DNA from: Streptomyces olivochromogenes
GTDB lineage: Bacteria > Actinomycetota > Actinomycetes > Streptomycetales > Streptomycetaceae
Assembly (NCBI RefSeq): GCF_001514115.1
Contig: NZ_KQ948468.1
Location: forward strand, 62,001-126,000
Length of the DNA: 64,000 nt
Reading direction: 5' to 3'
A program made the position numbers and the translations under genes. Numbering within the stretch: position 1 is the first letter of the stretch; each line of letters opens with the position of its first letter. A model generated the notes under the pieces. The model worked only from the letters and a program-made list of their open reading frames with translations. It made no database searches and was not told the DNA's origin. This document shows positions 24,813 to 32,759 of this stretch, in pieces.

Positions 24813-25929
24813 TCACGCCGACGGCGTGCTCGATCTGCGCGTCGGTGAGGTCCGCGCGGGCGGTAAGCCGCAGCCGTGAGATGCCGTCCGGCACGGACGG
24901 GGGGCGGAAGCAGCCGACGGCGAGTCCCGCTTCACGGCAGTCGGCGGCCCACCGCACGGCCTGCTCGGGGGACGGCGCGCGCACGGAGACCACGGCGGCG
25001 TCCGGTCGTACGGCTTCCAGGCCCTCGGCGGTCAGCCGGGTGTGCAGCGCCGTCGCCACCTCACGGGCCCGGGCGGCGCGCTCCGGCTCACGGCGCAGCA
25101 GCCTGAGCGCCGCCAGGGCCGCGCCCGCCGCCGCGGGCGCGAGACCGGTGTCGAAGATGAAGGTGCGCGCCGCGTTGACCAGGTGGTCGATGACCGGGGC
25201 GGGGCCGAGGACGGCTCCGCCCTGGCTGCCGAACGACTTGGAGAGCGTGGCGGTCACGACCACGTCCGGGGCGCCCGCGAGCCCCGCGGCCTGCGGGGCG
25301 CCCCGGCCGCCGTCGCCCAGGACGCCCAGCCCGTGCGCGTCGTCGACGAGCAGCGCCGCGCCGTGCTCGCGGCAGGCGGTGGCGAGTTCGGCCAGCGGGG
25401 CCGCGTCGCCGTCCACCGAGAAGACCGTGTCGGACACGGCGACGGCGGGACCCTCGTGCGTGCCCAGGGCCTTGCGCACGGCGTCGGGGTCGGCGTGCGC
25501 CACGACCTGGGTCGCGCCCCGGGCGAGCCGGCAGCCGTCGATGAGGGAGGCGTGGTTGCCCGCGTCCGAGACGACCAGCGAGCCGTGCGGCGCGAGCGTG
25601 GTCACCACAGCGAGATTGGCCGCGTAGCCGGAGGAGAAGACGAGCGCGGACTCGAAGCCGCAGAAGTCCGCGAGCTCACGTTCGAGTTCGCCATGAAGTT
25701 CGGTCGTGCCGGAGACGAGCCGCGAGCCGGTCGCACCGGCGCCCCAGCGGTGCGCGGCCCGGGCGGCGGCCGCCGTGATCTCGGGGTGGCGGGCCAGCCC
25801 CAGGTAGTCGTTGCTCGCCAGATCGAGAAGGGGTGAGTCGGCGGCGCGGGGGCGCAGGGTGCGGACGAGTCCGGCCTGCAGGCGCTGGTGCGCCTGCTCG
25901 TCGATCCACGCGAACGGCGATCCGGCCAT
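24769..25929 (-). CDS. bioF: 8-amino-7-oxononanoate synthase
   Basis: 386 residues from the ATG at 25927-25929 (ribosome-binding site GGAGGCACC). PLP-dependent alpha-oxoamine synthase that condenses pimeloyl-thioester with L-alanine in biotin synthesis. LDLASNDYLGLARHPE, GSRLVSGTTELHGELE, FSSGYAANLAVV, SDAGNHASLIDG, DDAHGLGVLG and the PLP-lysine segment ATLSKSFGSQGG (about residue 230) are all present. Normally divergent neighbour of bioB; here the prophage lies between them. Confidence 0.95.
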   Translation of the reverse strand: MAGSPFAWIDEQAHQRLQAGLVRTLRPRAADSPLLDLASNDYLGLARHPEITAAAARAAHRWGAGATGSRLVSGTTELHGELERELADFCGFESALVFSSGYAANLAVVTTLAPHGSLVVSDAGNHASLIDGCRLARGATQVVAHADPDAVRKALGTHEGPAVAVSDTVFSVDGDAAPLAELATACREHGAALLVDDAHGLGVLGDGGRGAPQAAGLAGAPDVVVTATLSKSFGSQGGAVLGPAPVIDHLVNAARTFIFDTGLAPAAAGAALAALRLLRREPERAARAREVATALHTRLTAEGLEAVRPDAAVVSVRAPSPEQAVRWAADCREAGLAVGCFRPPSVPDGISRLRLTARADLTDAQIEHAVGVISSVRRQSPPNWRE

Positions 25930-26035
25930 GCTGGTGCCTCCGGGCCCTGGGAGTGGTCGTGAGGGGGTCATGAAGGTGGTCGTTTTGTAGGCAGTGCACA
26001 GACCCTAGCGGGGCGACGCGGCGCCCATGATGTGG

Positions 26036-26049
26036 CAATACCCACACGT
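26036..26049 (+). other. Candidate attL core
   Basis: CAATACCCACACGT matches CAATCCCCACACGT at 59679-59692 in 13 of 14 positions (last 9 identical). It lies 79 bases beyond the integrase 3' end and at the left switch from GC-rich host to lower-GC phage DNA. The repeat is short for a tyrosine-integrase core, so the call is tentative. Confidence 0.5.
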
Positions 26050-26069
26050 AGTTTTATCAACCATGGCAA

Positions 26070-26085
26070 GACGTCCAGGTCAGAG
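26070..26085 (-). repeat. CTCTGACC-type dispersed motif, left-end copy
   Basis: Minus-strand CTCTGACCTGGACGTC between candidate attL and the integrase gene. One of 12 intergenic copies in the prophage; it mirrors the copy at 59622-59637 near attR, so in circular phage DNA the two would flank attP in opposite orientations. Confidence 0.6.
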
Positions 26086-26127
26086 GTTGTATCACCCCTC
26101 AGATTGGGGACCGAATCTCACGGAATC

Positions 26128-27414
26128 TCACGGTTCCAGTGAGAGCACCTTGTCCAGCACTTCTCGTGCGGCCCCCAGGGTCTGAGGGTTCTTCTTCACG
26201 TAGTGCTTCCTGGTGGTGGCTGCACTGGTGTGTCCAGCCCAGTCGGCAAGCACCTGGTCCGGCACACCTGCGTTGGCCAGCAGGGTGAGCGTTGCCGACC
26301 GCGCCGAGTAGAGCCGCACCTGACGGAGCCCAGTCGACTTCATCAGTCGGTAGGCAAGCCGCCTGTACTGCTGGGTGTTCAGAGGCTCTCCAAGCCCCGT
26401 AGCGGTCACGTAGCCCTTGTCTGCGTACGCGCTTCCGGCCGTGACCTTCTCGGCTTCCTGAACGGCCCTCAGAGCCGCCAACGCGGCAAGCACCGGAAGC
26501 GGGATCAGGAGCCGACGCTTACCAGCATCCGTCTTGGTCCGCTTTTCCAGAACCTTCGTGCTGCGGACCATGGTCCGAGTGCTGTGCACCGACAGGATGC
26601 CGTTCTCGAAGTCGACGGCATCCCACTTCAGTCCGCAGACCTCAGCCGGACGGAGACCCATCAGGGAGAGAAGGAACGACGCGAACAGCCGCTCATTCCT
26701 GATGCCTCGCAGGAAGGCTTTCACCTCCTTCTCGTCCCACGGTTCTTCGCTCTCGTGGTCTTCCTCGTACTGCTTCCGAACCGTGGAAGCGATAGAGGTG
26801 AACTCTCCTTTGGCTACGTTCATGGACACAATCTTGAGTTCCATGGCGTAGTTGAGCGACCGACGCAGGACGGTAAGCATCTCGTCCACGAAACCGACGC
26901 TGAGCCCTGGTCCCTGCCTCCCGTGGACGCGCCCTTCAGTGAGCATGTAGTCCCTGAAGTCCTCCACGTGCGTGGACGTGAGTTCCTTGACCAGCAGTGC
27001 ACCGAGCCGACCAGTGAGCCGACCAGTCATGGTCTCGTACTTGGCATAGGTGCCTTCCTCCACCCTGCCCTTCATGCGGTCAAGCCACTTGGTGAGAAGC
27101 CCTTCTACCGTCATCTTGCTCGGGACAACGGCTGTGCCGTCATCCTTCGCAACGGTGAGACGAGCAACCTCGGACTTCAGGTCCTTCTGAGTGTCCGCCG
27201 TGATTGTCTTCTGGATCCGCTTTCCCGTAGCCGGATCCCGCCCAGCGTCTACGACAGTCCGGTACCTCACCGGACCACCCTTCACAGGCTTTGTGCTCGG
27301 GCACTTCTTCCCGCCCTTAGCCGAGTGGCTTACAAGGACGTCTTTGGTAGCGGACTCTGAAGTCATCCGCTCACATCCGGAGCACTTCAGTACTCGCTTG
27401 ATGTTGGAAGCCAT
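26128..27414 (-). CDS. Phage tyrosine recombinase (integrase)
   Basis: 428 residues from the ATG at 27412-27414 (AAAGGAG upstream). The N-terminus has CxxC (LKCSGCER) and KKCPS, a possible zinc knuckle, then an AP2-like arm-binding stretch (RYRTVVDAGRDPATGKRIQKTITAD), a SAM-like core-binding domain (about 105-215) and the catalytic domain. Catalytic Arg I is in MGLRPAEVCGLKW, Lys in TKTDAGKRR, box II in LYSARSATLTLL, His/Trp position in LADWAGH and the nucleophile Tyr in TTRKHYVKK. Box II reads YxxR instead of HxxR. Mediates integration and excision; next to attL as expected. Confidence 0.95.
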   Translation of the reverse strand: MASNIKRVLKCSGCERMTSESATKDVLVSHSAKGGKKCPSTKPVKGGPVRYRTVVDAGRDPATGKRIQKTITADTQKDLKSEVARLTVAKDDGTAVVPSKMTVEGLLTKWLDRMKGRVEEGTYAKYETMTGRLTGRLGALLVKELTSTHVEDFRDYMLTEGRVHGRQGPGLSVGFVDEMLTVLRRSLNYAMELKIVSMNVAKGEFTSIASTVRKQYEEDHESEEPWDEKEVKAFLRGIRNERLFASFLLSLMGLRPAEVCGLKWDAVDFENGILSVHSTRTMVRSTKVLEKRTKTDAGKRRLLIPLPVLAALAALRAVQEAEKVTAGSAYADKGYVTATGLGEPLNTQQYRRLAYRLMKSTGLRQVRLYSARSATLTLLANAGVPDQVLADWAGHTSAATTRKHYVKKNPQTLGAAREVLDKVLSLEP

Positions 27415-27703
27415 CACCTCTCCTTTGATCTAGGGACAGCAGGAAGAGACTAGCAGCCTCTCTCACAGAAGTAGAAGTGTCACAAGAAAGAAGGCTCTGA
27501 CCTGCAAGTCTTCAAGAGTGGCACTCCTGGATCAAGAGGACTACTAGGAGTAGGTCTAAGAGTCTCTTAGGCGTACCCGTACTAGAACTTTTTCTGGATC
27601 ACTTAAGCCTCTGACCTGCATCTTCTCCTTAGGAGTAGGGCTAACAAACTGGTGCCTGAACAGGCTTGACGTACCCCCGTTGGTCCCGGTCACCTAAGAA
27701 GAC
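27415..27703. promoter_or_regulatory. Divergent control region between integrase and early genes
   Basis: AT-rich 290-base region. It contains two CTCTGACCTGCA motifs (27495-27510, 27609-27624), a perfect 15-bp palindrome CTAAGAG-T-CTCTTAG (27556-27570), and a near-identical direct repeat TAGGAGTAGGKCTAA (27545-27559, 27630-27644). This looks like the lysogeny/early promoter switch. Confidence 0.6.
27495..27624 (+). repeat. Two CTCTGACCTGCA motif copies
   Basis: CTCTGACCTGCAAGTC at 27495-27510 and CTCTGACCTGCATCTT at 27609-27624, same orientation, 114 bases apart, in the integrase/early-gene divergent region. Confidence 0.75.
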
Positions 27704-27901
27704 GTGAGCACACCAACACTGGAAGAGATCAAGAGGTGGCCAGCAACCATCTCGGTAGCGGAAGCCGCTAACGCACTAGGGATCAGCCGGAGTCATCTCT
27801 ATGAGCTGATCCGTACTGGAGAAGCACCAGTAGCCGTCTTGAAGCTAGGTGTTTCTACTCGGGTTATCACTGCTTCCCTTGTCCAAGTGCTAGGCGGATG
27901 A
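27704..27901 (+). CDS. Excisionase-like helix-turn-helix protein
   Basis: 65 residues from a GTG start. ATISVAEAANALGISRSHLYELIRTGEAPVAVLKLGVSTRVITASLVQVLGG is the excisionase-type (MerR/DNA-binding domain superfamily) fold. Position beside and divergent from the integrase suggests the recombination directionality factor. A regulatory role only cannot be excluded. Confidence 0.82.
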   Translation: MSTPTLEEIKRWPATISVAEAANALGISRSHLYELIRTGEAPVAVLKLGVSTRVITASLVQVLGG

Positions 27902-27964
27902 GTAGCCGACTACGGGAAGCCCATTCATTGATAAAATCTTAAGAAGACAAGAAAGAAGGTGAAC

Positions 27965-28141
27965 ATGCCCGGCACTAAGCGAGTGAATAACCTGAAGTCC
28001 TTCGCTCTAACCCAAGAAGACAAAGACAACCTCATAGAGCTAGCCGACAGGCAGCAGACCTCACACAGTGAAGTCATCCGACAGGCACTGAGGAAGCTTT
28101 TCAAGAGTCACGGGCTCCACGTATCCGAGCCTGACTACTAA
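27965..28141 (+). CDS. Ribbon-helix-helix (Arc/CopG-type) protein
   Basis: 58 residues from the ATG at 27965, spaced 6 bases after GAAGG (a GTG at 27959 is a poorer alternative). RVNNLKSFALTQEDKDNLIELADRQQTSHSEVIRQALRKLFKSHG shows the beta strand and two helices of an RHH dimer. Probable phage transcriptional regulator. A second RHH gene lies at 53984. Confidence 0.82.
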   Translation: MPGTKRVNNLKSFALTQEDKDNLIELADRQQTSHSEVIRQALRKLFKSHGLHVSEPDY

Positions 28142-28164
28142 CACACACAAAGGGAGATAACACC

Positions 28165-28329
28165 GTGGAGATTGTTTTAACCGTAAGTGCGCTAGTGATG
28201 TGGTTAGCCGTATTTGTGAAGCTGACGGGTTTCATCCTGGCTAAGAAGTACCCCAACGCTGCCAAGTGGGCAACGAAGGATCTAAGCCACGACTTTGCCC
28301 AGTTCACACAGACCAACCAGCACAACTAA
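28165..28329 (+). CDS. Small membrane protein (54 residues)
   Basis: GTG start after AAAGGGAGATAACACC. One hydrophobic segment (IVLTVSALVMWLAVFVKLTGFIL) at residues 3-25 followed by a basic, soluble tail. Too small and single-spanning to call a holin from sequence, but it is the best membrane-protein candidate in this block apart from the protease. Confidence 0.65.
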   Translation: MEIVLTVSALVMWLAVFVKLTGFILAKKYPNAAKWATKDLSHDFAQFTQTNQHN

Positions 28330-28345
28330 GCACTAGGAGTACACA

Positions 28346-28618
28346 ATGAAGAACCCATTCCGTAAGAGGCTAGTAGTAACCCCAGAGGACACCCTCCCAG
28401 AAGTACGTTTAATCACTACCGATGAGACTTCCTGGGAGCCAGTAGACGGACTGGAGAGTGTTGAAGTCCTTGTAGAGCGTCCAACCATCGTTCAGGTTCG
28501 CATGGGCCCTAGTGGCTCTCGTACCTATGGAAAGTACCGAGTGCCAACCGACGTGACCGACCTGGACGCGTTCGTAACTGAGCGCGTTAACGAATTCTTC
28601 AACAACCGCGCCAACTAA
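28346..28618 (+). CDS. Hypothetical phage protein (90 residues)
   Basis: Soluble, mixed alpha/beta, starts MKNPFRKRLVV after CTAGGAGTACACA. The second half (TIVQVRMGPSGSRTYGKYRVPTDVTDLDAFVTERVNEFF) has the same layout as the next gene and may be a distant paralogue. Function unknown. Confidence 0.7.
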   Translation: MKNPFRKRLVVTPEDTLPEVRLITTDETSWEPVDGLESVEVLVERPTIVQVRMGPSGSRTYGKYRVPTDVTDLDAFVTERVNEFFNNRAN

Positions 28619-28630
28619 GGAGAAAACGCA

Positions 28631-28903
28631 ATGACTGACATCTCAAGCTGGATTCCTGTAGATGACAGCGAAATCGATCTTGAAGGAGTTGAGTACCTAC
28701 TTAGCGAGGCAACCGCCCAGGACCCTACCGACGACTTCGCCCTAAAGATTCGCGTCAAGATTGACGGAGTGAAGTACGTATCCAAGTTCATGCTCTCTGA
28801 AACCGACGTCTACGAGAAGGGGGAACGCGTTGTAGTTGCAACGCTAGTACCGGTATTCGTTCGTCAGGTAAAGCGTCAACTAGCTGAAACCCGACCTCTC
28901 TAA
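28631..28903 (+). CDS. Hypothetical phage protein (90 residues)
   Basis: Acidic N-terminus, then a beta-rich part (DFALKIRVKIDGVKYVSKFML) and a basic C-terminus. Starts 12 bases after the previous gene with AAGGAG upstream; its stop shares one base with the next start. Function unknown. Confidence 0.7.
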   Translation: MTDISSWIPVDDSEIDLEGVEYLLSEATAQDPTDDFALKIRVKIDGVKYVSKFMLSETDVYEKGERVVVATLVPVFVRQVKRQLAETRPL

Positions 28904-29043
28904 TGGAAGTTCATCTAGAGCCAGACTCTGAAGAACCAGAGAACTGGATTGACCTAACAGGTGACGTCTCAGGCACAACCGAGTCCCCCACTTGGAAGTT
29001 GGAGATGTACACATCAGCAGAGGGAATGAAGACCGAAGAATGA
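28903..29043 (+). CDS. Very small acidic protein, coupled to the metalloprotease
   Basis: 46 residues, starts MEVHLEPDSEEPENWID. The ATG overlaps the previous stop (TAATG) and its own stop overlaps the protease start (ATGA). This tight double overlap supports translation; it could be a coupling peptide or a small partner of the protease. No known family. Confidence 0.6.
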   Translation: MEVHLEPDSEEPENWIDLTGDVSGTTESPTWKLEMYTSAEGMKTEE

Positions 29044-29726
29044 AGCGACACAAGAACCTCATCAGGTTCTTGGGTGCAATGTTGCTCCTACTCCTACTCT
29101 TCAACAATGCGCGACTAATGGCTAGAGCACGGGAGGCGGCTACACATAAGCCTCCCGTGCAGCCGACAAAGGGTCACGGCTGGAAGCTCAGTAACAACAC
29201 TGGGTTGAAGCGCAATCAGACCTACGTCGTAACGTTTCGAGATGAGGAGTCCCGAAAGAAGCTCAAGCCTTACGTGAAGATTGGCCTTGACCAACTAAAC
29301 GCAATGCCCGAGATGAAGTCGGCACACATCAGGTTCAACATCGCCAACAAGAACCACTACGTACCACTGCCAGGCAAGGACAACTACCAGGCACGTCCAG
29401 GCACCTATACCTTTGTCTACGGACTCAAGTCTTGGCCTAAGGGAGACTGGTCATCCTCCACAATGGGTGGAGTCGTCTGGATCAATGAAGGATATTGGTA
29501 CAAGACAGGCAAGCTGCACGCTCACGACTATGCGGTTAAGAACATCGTTACTCATGAGCTAGGCCACCTGTTGGGGCTGGACCATTGCGACAAGGAAGCC
29601 GGACTCAATCCCTTGATGTGTGAGTTGGGGGACCCCCGAACGTTTGAGCGTCAAGGCTTGTTCCGAGAACCAGACCTAAATGGAATCCGCTACCTCATCA
29701 TTAACGCCAGAATGGGAGTACAATAA
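29040..29726 (+). CDS. Membrane-anchored metzincin zinc metalloprotease
   Basis: 228 residues. N-terminal basic stretch and hydrophobic segment FLGAMLLLLLLF (about residues 10-22) form a signal anchor. The catalytic motif HELGHLLGLDH at about residues 172-182 gives three zinc-binding His and the catalytic Glu, and NPLMC (Met near 193) is the Met-turn, so this is a metzincin, nearest in layout to matrixin/snapalysin-like enzymes. The substrate is probably outside the cytoplasmic membrane. It sits in an operon of small phage genes next to the tail fibre end. A role in lysis, host-surface change or superinfection exclusion is inference. Confidence 0.85.
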   Translation: MKRHKNLIRFLGAMLLLLLLFNNARLMARAREAATHKPPVQPTKGHGWKLSNNTGLKRNQTYVVTFRDEESRKKLKPYVKIGLDQLNAMPEMKSAHIRFNIANKNHYVPLPGKDNYQARPGTYTFVYGLKSWPKGDWSSSTMGGVVWINEGYWYKTGKLHAHDYAVKNIVTHELGHLLGLDHCDKEAGLNPLMCELGDPRTFERQGLFREPDLNGIRYLIINARMGVQ

Positions 29727-29900
29727 ATGCAGGTAGGACTAGAAGACGTCCTGAATGAATACAGGGACCACACAAAGTTCACCACTGATGAACTGCTTAT
29801 GCATAAGGCTGCACTCAAGAATGCAGAGAAGCAGATTGCAGAACTTCAGGCCGAGAACACCCGATTAAAGTCCGAGTCCGTGCCTAGCGACTCGGAATAA
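29727..29900 (+). CDS. Small coiled-coil protein
   Basis: 57 residues starting directly after the protease stop (TAAATG). LMHKAALKNAEKQIAELQAENTRLKSES is a leucine-zipper-like coiled coil. Function unknown; cotranscribed with the protease. Confidence 0.65.
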   Translation: MQVGLEDVLNEYRDHTKFTTDELLMHKAALKNAEKQIAELQAENTRLKSESVPSDSE

Positions 29901-29915
29901 CCGAAAGGCTCAATC

Positions 29916-30170
29916 ATGACAAGCCTATACACCCCACCATTGGAAGCAACCGATGACGGACGGGTTATCTATAACCTTCGATTCCACCAGAACGGATACG
30001 ATGGTGGTCTTACCGAACAGGTAACTGTTGGTCCAAACACTGTTTTTGGAGCCATGCCAGAAGTTGACTTCGAGACAGCGTTAGCTGATTTTGCGAATGC
30101 CCTAAAGGTTGCTGGGAACTTCGACATAGTAGCAATTGATAAGATTGCAGTGAGCGCTACTACCCTCTAA
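29916..30170 (+). CDS. Hypothetical phage protein (84 residues)
   Basis: Soluble, alpha/beta; MTSLYTPPLEATDDGRVIYNLRFHQNG at the start. CCGAAAGG ribosome-binding site. Last gene of the plus-strand left block, followed by a strong terminator. No family recognised. Confidence 0.7.
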   Translation: MTSLYTPPLEATDDGRVIYNLRFHQNGYDGGLTEQVTVGPNTVFGAMPEVDFETALADFANALKVAGNFDIVAIDKIAVSATTL

Positions 30171-30187
30171 GCGGTAGAAATACAGAA

Positions 30188-30215
30188 GACCCGAGCCAAA
30201 GGCTCGGGTCTTTTT
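30188..30215 (+). terminator. Rho-independent terminator of the left plus-strand operon
   Basis: Perfect 10-bp stem GACCCGAGCC/GGCTCGGGTC (30188-30197, 30201-30210), AAA loop, followed by TTTTTC. It lies between this operon and the convergent late operon end. Confidence 0.92.
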
Positions 30216-30224
30216 CTTTGTGTG

Positions 30225-31802
30225 TTAGGCAACCCTGCGAATCATCAGTGCGGAATCCGACTGGATAGTGGTTGTTCCAGTGCTGGCATTTGTTGTGAAC
30301 GTCAGGTTTCCCGCTGTGCTAGACGTCTTAAGAACTCCCTTAAGGAACGCGAGACGCACGCTAGCGCTAGCCGCGTATGCGTTGTTAGTCGCTCCGATGG
30401 TAGAGCTGTAGTCCGTGGACGTAGTGGTGTCGTTCCACTTCATGGTTGCACCAGATGGACCAGTCCAAGAGGGTGTCCAAGTACCTGTGGTGTTCTGGAC
30501 GATCAACTGTGCTTCTACCCAGTATTCAGCGTTAGCTGCAACAGGTAGAACCAGAGCGGTAGAAGCCGTCTGACCCGTTACCGAAATGGACTGGTTAGAC
30601 GTAGACCGTACATAACCGACAGACCCAATACCTGTGACAGAAAGGTTTCCACCTACGGTCACGGTTCCACTGGTGGTGACAGCCGCCGCGTTCACTGTTC
30701 CCGTGAACGTTGGTGAAGCTAGATCAGCCTTCAGGTTAAGTGCCGTCTGCTGAGCCGTACTTACTGGCTTACCGGTATCCGCAGTGTTGTCTACGTTTCC
30801 TAAGCCGACCATTGACTTAGAGATACCGCTAACCGTGCCTGTGAAGGTTGGTGAGGCTAAGTCCGCCTTCAGGTTCAAGGCAGTCTGCTGGGCAGTGCTG
30901 ACAGGCTTTCCTGTGTCGGCTGTGTTGTCCACATTGCCGAGTCCAACCATGGACTTGGTAATGCCGGACACAGTTCCGGTGAAGGTAGGAGAAGCCTTAG
31001 GAGCCAACAGGGCTTCAGCACCTGTTGCCCTGGTGGTCTCGTTATCCACGTACGTCTTAGTCGCAGCATGAAGACCGCTAGAAGGTGCACCAGACAGAGT
31101 GAGAGCCCCTGTCATGGTGTCTCCAGCCGTATCCACGTACGTGCCGGATACCGCAGCAACGGCATTGTCTACGTACTGCTTTGGAGCCGCCTGGAGGGCC
31201 GTAGAGGGGTTACCAGGTAGCACCAGGGCACCAGACATCGTTCCGCCCGAGAGAGGGACGTAGGCGCCGGTTGCGGACCCTGAGTGGTTGTCTACGTACT
31301 GCTTAGTCGCAGCCTGAAGTGCACTCGCCGGATCAGCGTTCAGGGTGAGGGCGCCGGTTAGCGTCCCTCCCCCGAGTCCCAGGTAACGGCCGGACAAGTC
31401 GACTACGCCAGTCAAGCCGTCGACAGAGACCACAGCGAACGACTGTGGAGCCGCGCCACCAGGTGGAGTCACCTTCAGGTCAACGACCCAATACGGTCCG
31501 CCTGTAGTCGGCACACCGATGAAGTAGGTGTTGGAGCCATACCGGTTGAACCCTGGTCCCTCTGTGATCCGGTAGAGGGTGTCTCCATAGTCGGACGTCA
31601 CGTCATCGTTGCCATAAAGACTCATAGACCAACTGCCATCGGTTCCAGCCGATGCACCGATCTCAGAGACCAACTCCCCTTCTGCACTCTCGACAAAGCC
31701 AATCTGTGGAGTGCCGTCAAGGTCCACGAGAGTCGCAGTGATGATGCGGTCACGTAGTCCAAGACTTCCCAATAGCGTTCCATGAATAGTCACTGCGCTC
31801 AT
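30225..31802 (-). CDS. Tail fibre protein with collagen-free tandem repeats
   Basis: 525 residues. An N-terminal beta domain (about 1-120) is followed by repeats of the type GGTLTGALTLNADPASALQAATKQYVDN (starts near residues 144, 186, 225), then two 46-residue units at 271-316 and 317-362 that differ at one residue, and a C-terminal domain (about 400-525) ending LMIRRVA. The repeats resemble those of caudoviral fibre shafts. The C-terminal domain resembles that of the upstream fibre gene. Last gene of the late operon; a receptor-binding role is likely. Confidence 0.85.
   Translation of the reverse strand: MSAVTIHGTLLGSLGLRDRIITATLVDLDGTPQIGFVESAEGELVSEIGASAGTDGSWSMSLYGNDDVTSDYGDTLYRITEGPGFNRYGSNTYFIGVPTTGGPYWVVDLKVTPPGGAAPQSFAVVSVDGLTGVVDLSGRYLGLGGGTLTGALTLNADPASALQAATKQYVDNHSGSATGAYVPLSGGTMSGALVLPGNPSTALQAAPKQYVDNAVAAVSGTYVDTAGDTMTGALTLSGAPSSGLHAATKTYVDNETTRATGAEALLAPKASPTFTGTVSGITKSMVGLGNVDNTADTGKPVSTAQQTALNLKADLASPTFTGTVSGISKSMVGLGNVDNTADTGKPVSTAQQTALNLKADLASPTFTGTVNAAAVTTSGTVTVGGNLSVTGIGSVGYVRSTSNQSISVTGQTASTALVLPVAANAEYWVEAQLIVQNTTGTWTPSWTGPSGATMKWNDTTTSTDYSSTIGATNNAYAASASVRLAFLKGVLKTSSTAGNLTFTTNASTGTTTIQSDSALMIRRVA
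30717..30992 (-). repeat. Two 138-bp tandem repeats in the fibre gene
   Basis: Units 30855-30992 and 30717-30854 encode 46 residues each with 45 identical, yet many third codon positions differ. A partial third unit (SPTFTGTV) follows. Confidence 0.85.
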
Positions 31803-31815
31803 GAGTCAACCCTCC

Positions 31816-32757
31816 TTAGGCAATTCGCTGAACGCGCATCCAGCTACCACCAGCCACCACAGCAGCCTGTGTGGAACCAGCGGTAGTGGTCTGCTGAGCC
31901 CAACTCAGAGCGAGAGTGCCCGAGCTGGTGGTTGTTACAAGTGCGGTTTCATGAGCCGCACAGAACAAGGTGTTGTCGTTACGTCCGCCGTACTGAACGG
32001 CGGTTGTGTAGTTGTGGGCACCATGACGTCCAGTACCACCAGCAGAAGTGCTAGAGAGAATGACTCCCTGATCCGCACCTTCAGCAAAGCGGGTACCCGT
32101 AGCGCCACTAGGCACAGTCCACTGAGTCTTAATCCTCGCTGTGTCAGTGGTTCCGTACATGATGTGAATCTCAACAATGTACTTAGCACTAGCGGCAAGA
32201 GAAACGGTCAATGCCGGATCATCAGCAAAAGTGTTGGTGTTCCTAGCAGTGTCAGAGGTTTTCTGAACGATGACAGGCTGATACTGCCCAGCCACAATCA
32301 ACGTGCCAGCAATGGTTACGGTAGAACCAGAAGCACCAACGGTCAGGTTTCCACCCGTACCATTCAGGACGAGAGCGGAAGCGGCGCCATTGTTACGAGC
32401 TACAAGAGAGTCGTTGTCAGCAATGAGGTTGACTCCAGAAGTCGGACCGATCTGGAAAGCGTGGCCTGTGCTGCCGAGCGTCGCATTGTTGGTGTTGTTA
32501 AGAGAGATCTGAGTACCAGCAGTGAAGATTTCCTGCCACGTGCTGGAGTTGGTACGGAAAAGAATCTTCCCAGTATCCGTCTCAAGAATCGACTGACCAA
32601 CATAAGGAGAAGAAGGGCGAGTGCTGGAAGTGCACACCCGGTAGTTACTGTTCAGGTCGATACTGTCTAAGTTTGCATTTAGGTCAGTACCTACGTTGAT
32701 ATCGTCTGCTGCGTTTGGCTTGTAGAGGACAAGCCGACTTGTGTTAGTTCCGGACAT
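31816..32757 (-). CDS. Minor tail/fibre protein
   Basis: 313 residues. Starts with a segment common to short tail fibres (RLVLYKPNAADDINVGTDLNANLDSID ... STRPSSPYVGQSILETDTGKILFRTNSSTWQEIF), then a beta-rich part and a C-terminal domain (AKYIVEIHIMYGTTDTARIKTQWTVPSGATG ... SWMRVQRIA) that is parallel to the end of the neighbouring fibre. Probable adsorption structure. Confidence 0.8.
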   Translation of the reverse strand: MSGTNTSRLVLYKPNAADDINVGTDLNANLDSIDLNSNYRVCTSSTRPSSPYVGQSILETDTGKILFRTNSSTWQEIFTAGTQISLNNTNNATLGSTGHAFQIGPTSGVNLIADNDSLVARNNGAASALVLNGTGGNLTVGASGSTVTIAGTLIVAGQYQPVIVQKTSDTARNTNTFADDPALTVSLAASAKYIVEIHIMYGTTDTARIKTQWTVPSGATGTRFAEGADQGVILSSTSAGGTGRHGAHNYTTAVQYGGRNDNTLFCAAHETALVTTTSSGTLALSWAQQTTTAGSTQAAVVAGGSWMRVQRIA

Positions 32758-32759
32758 CT

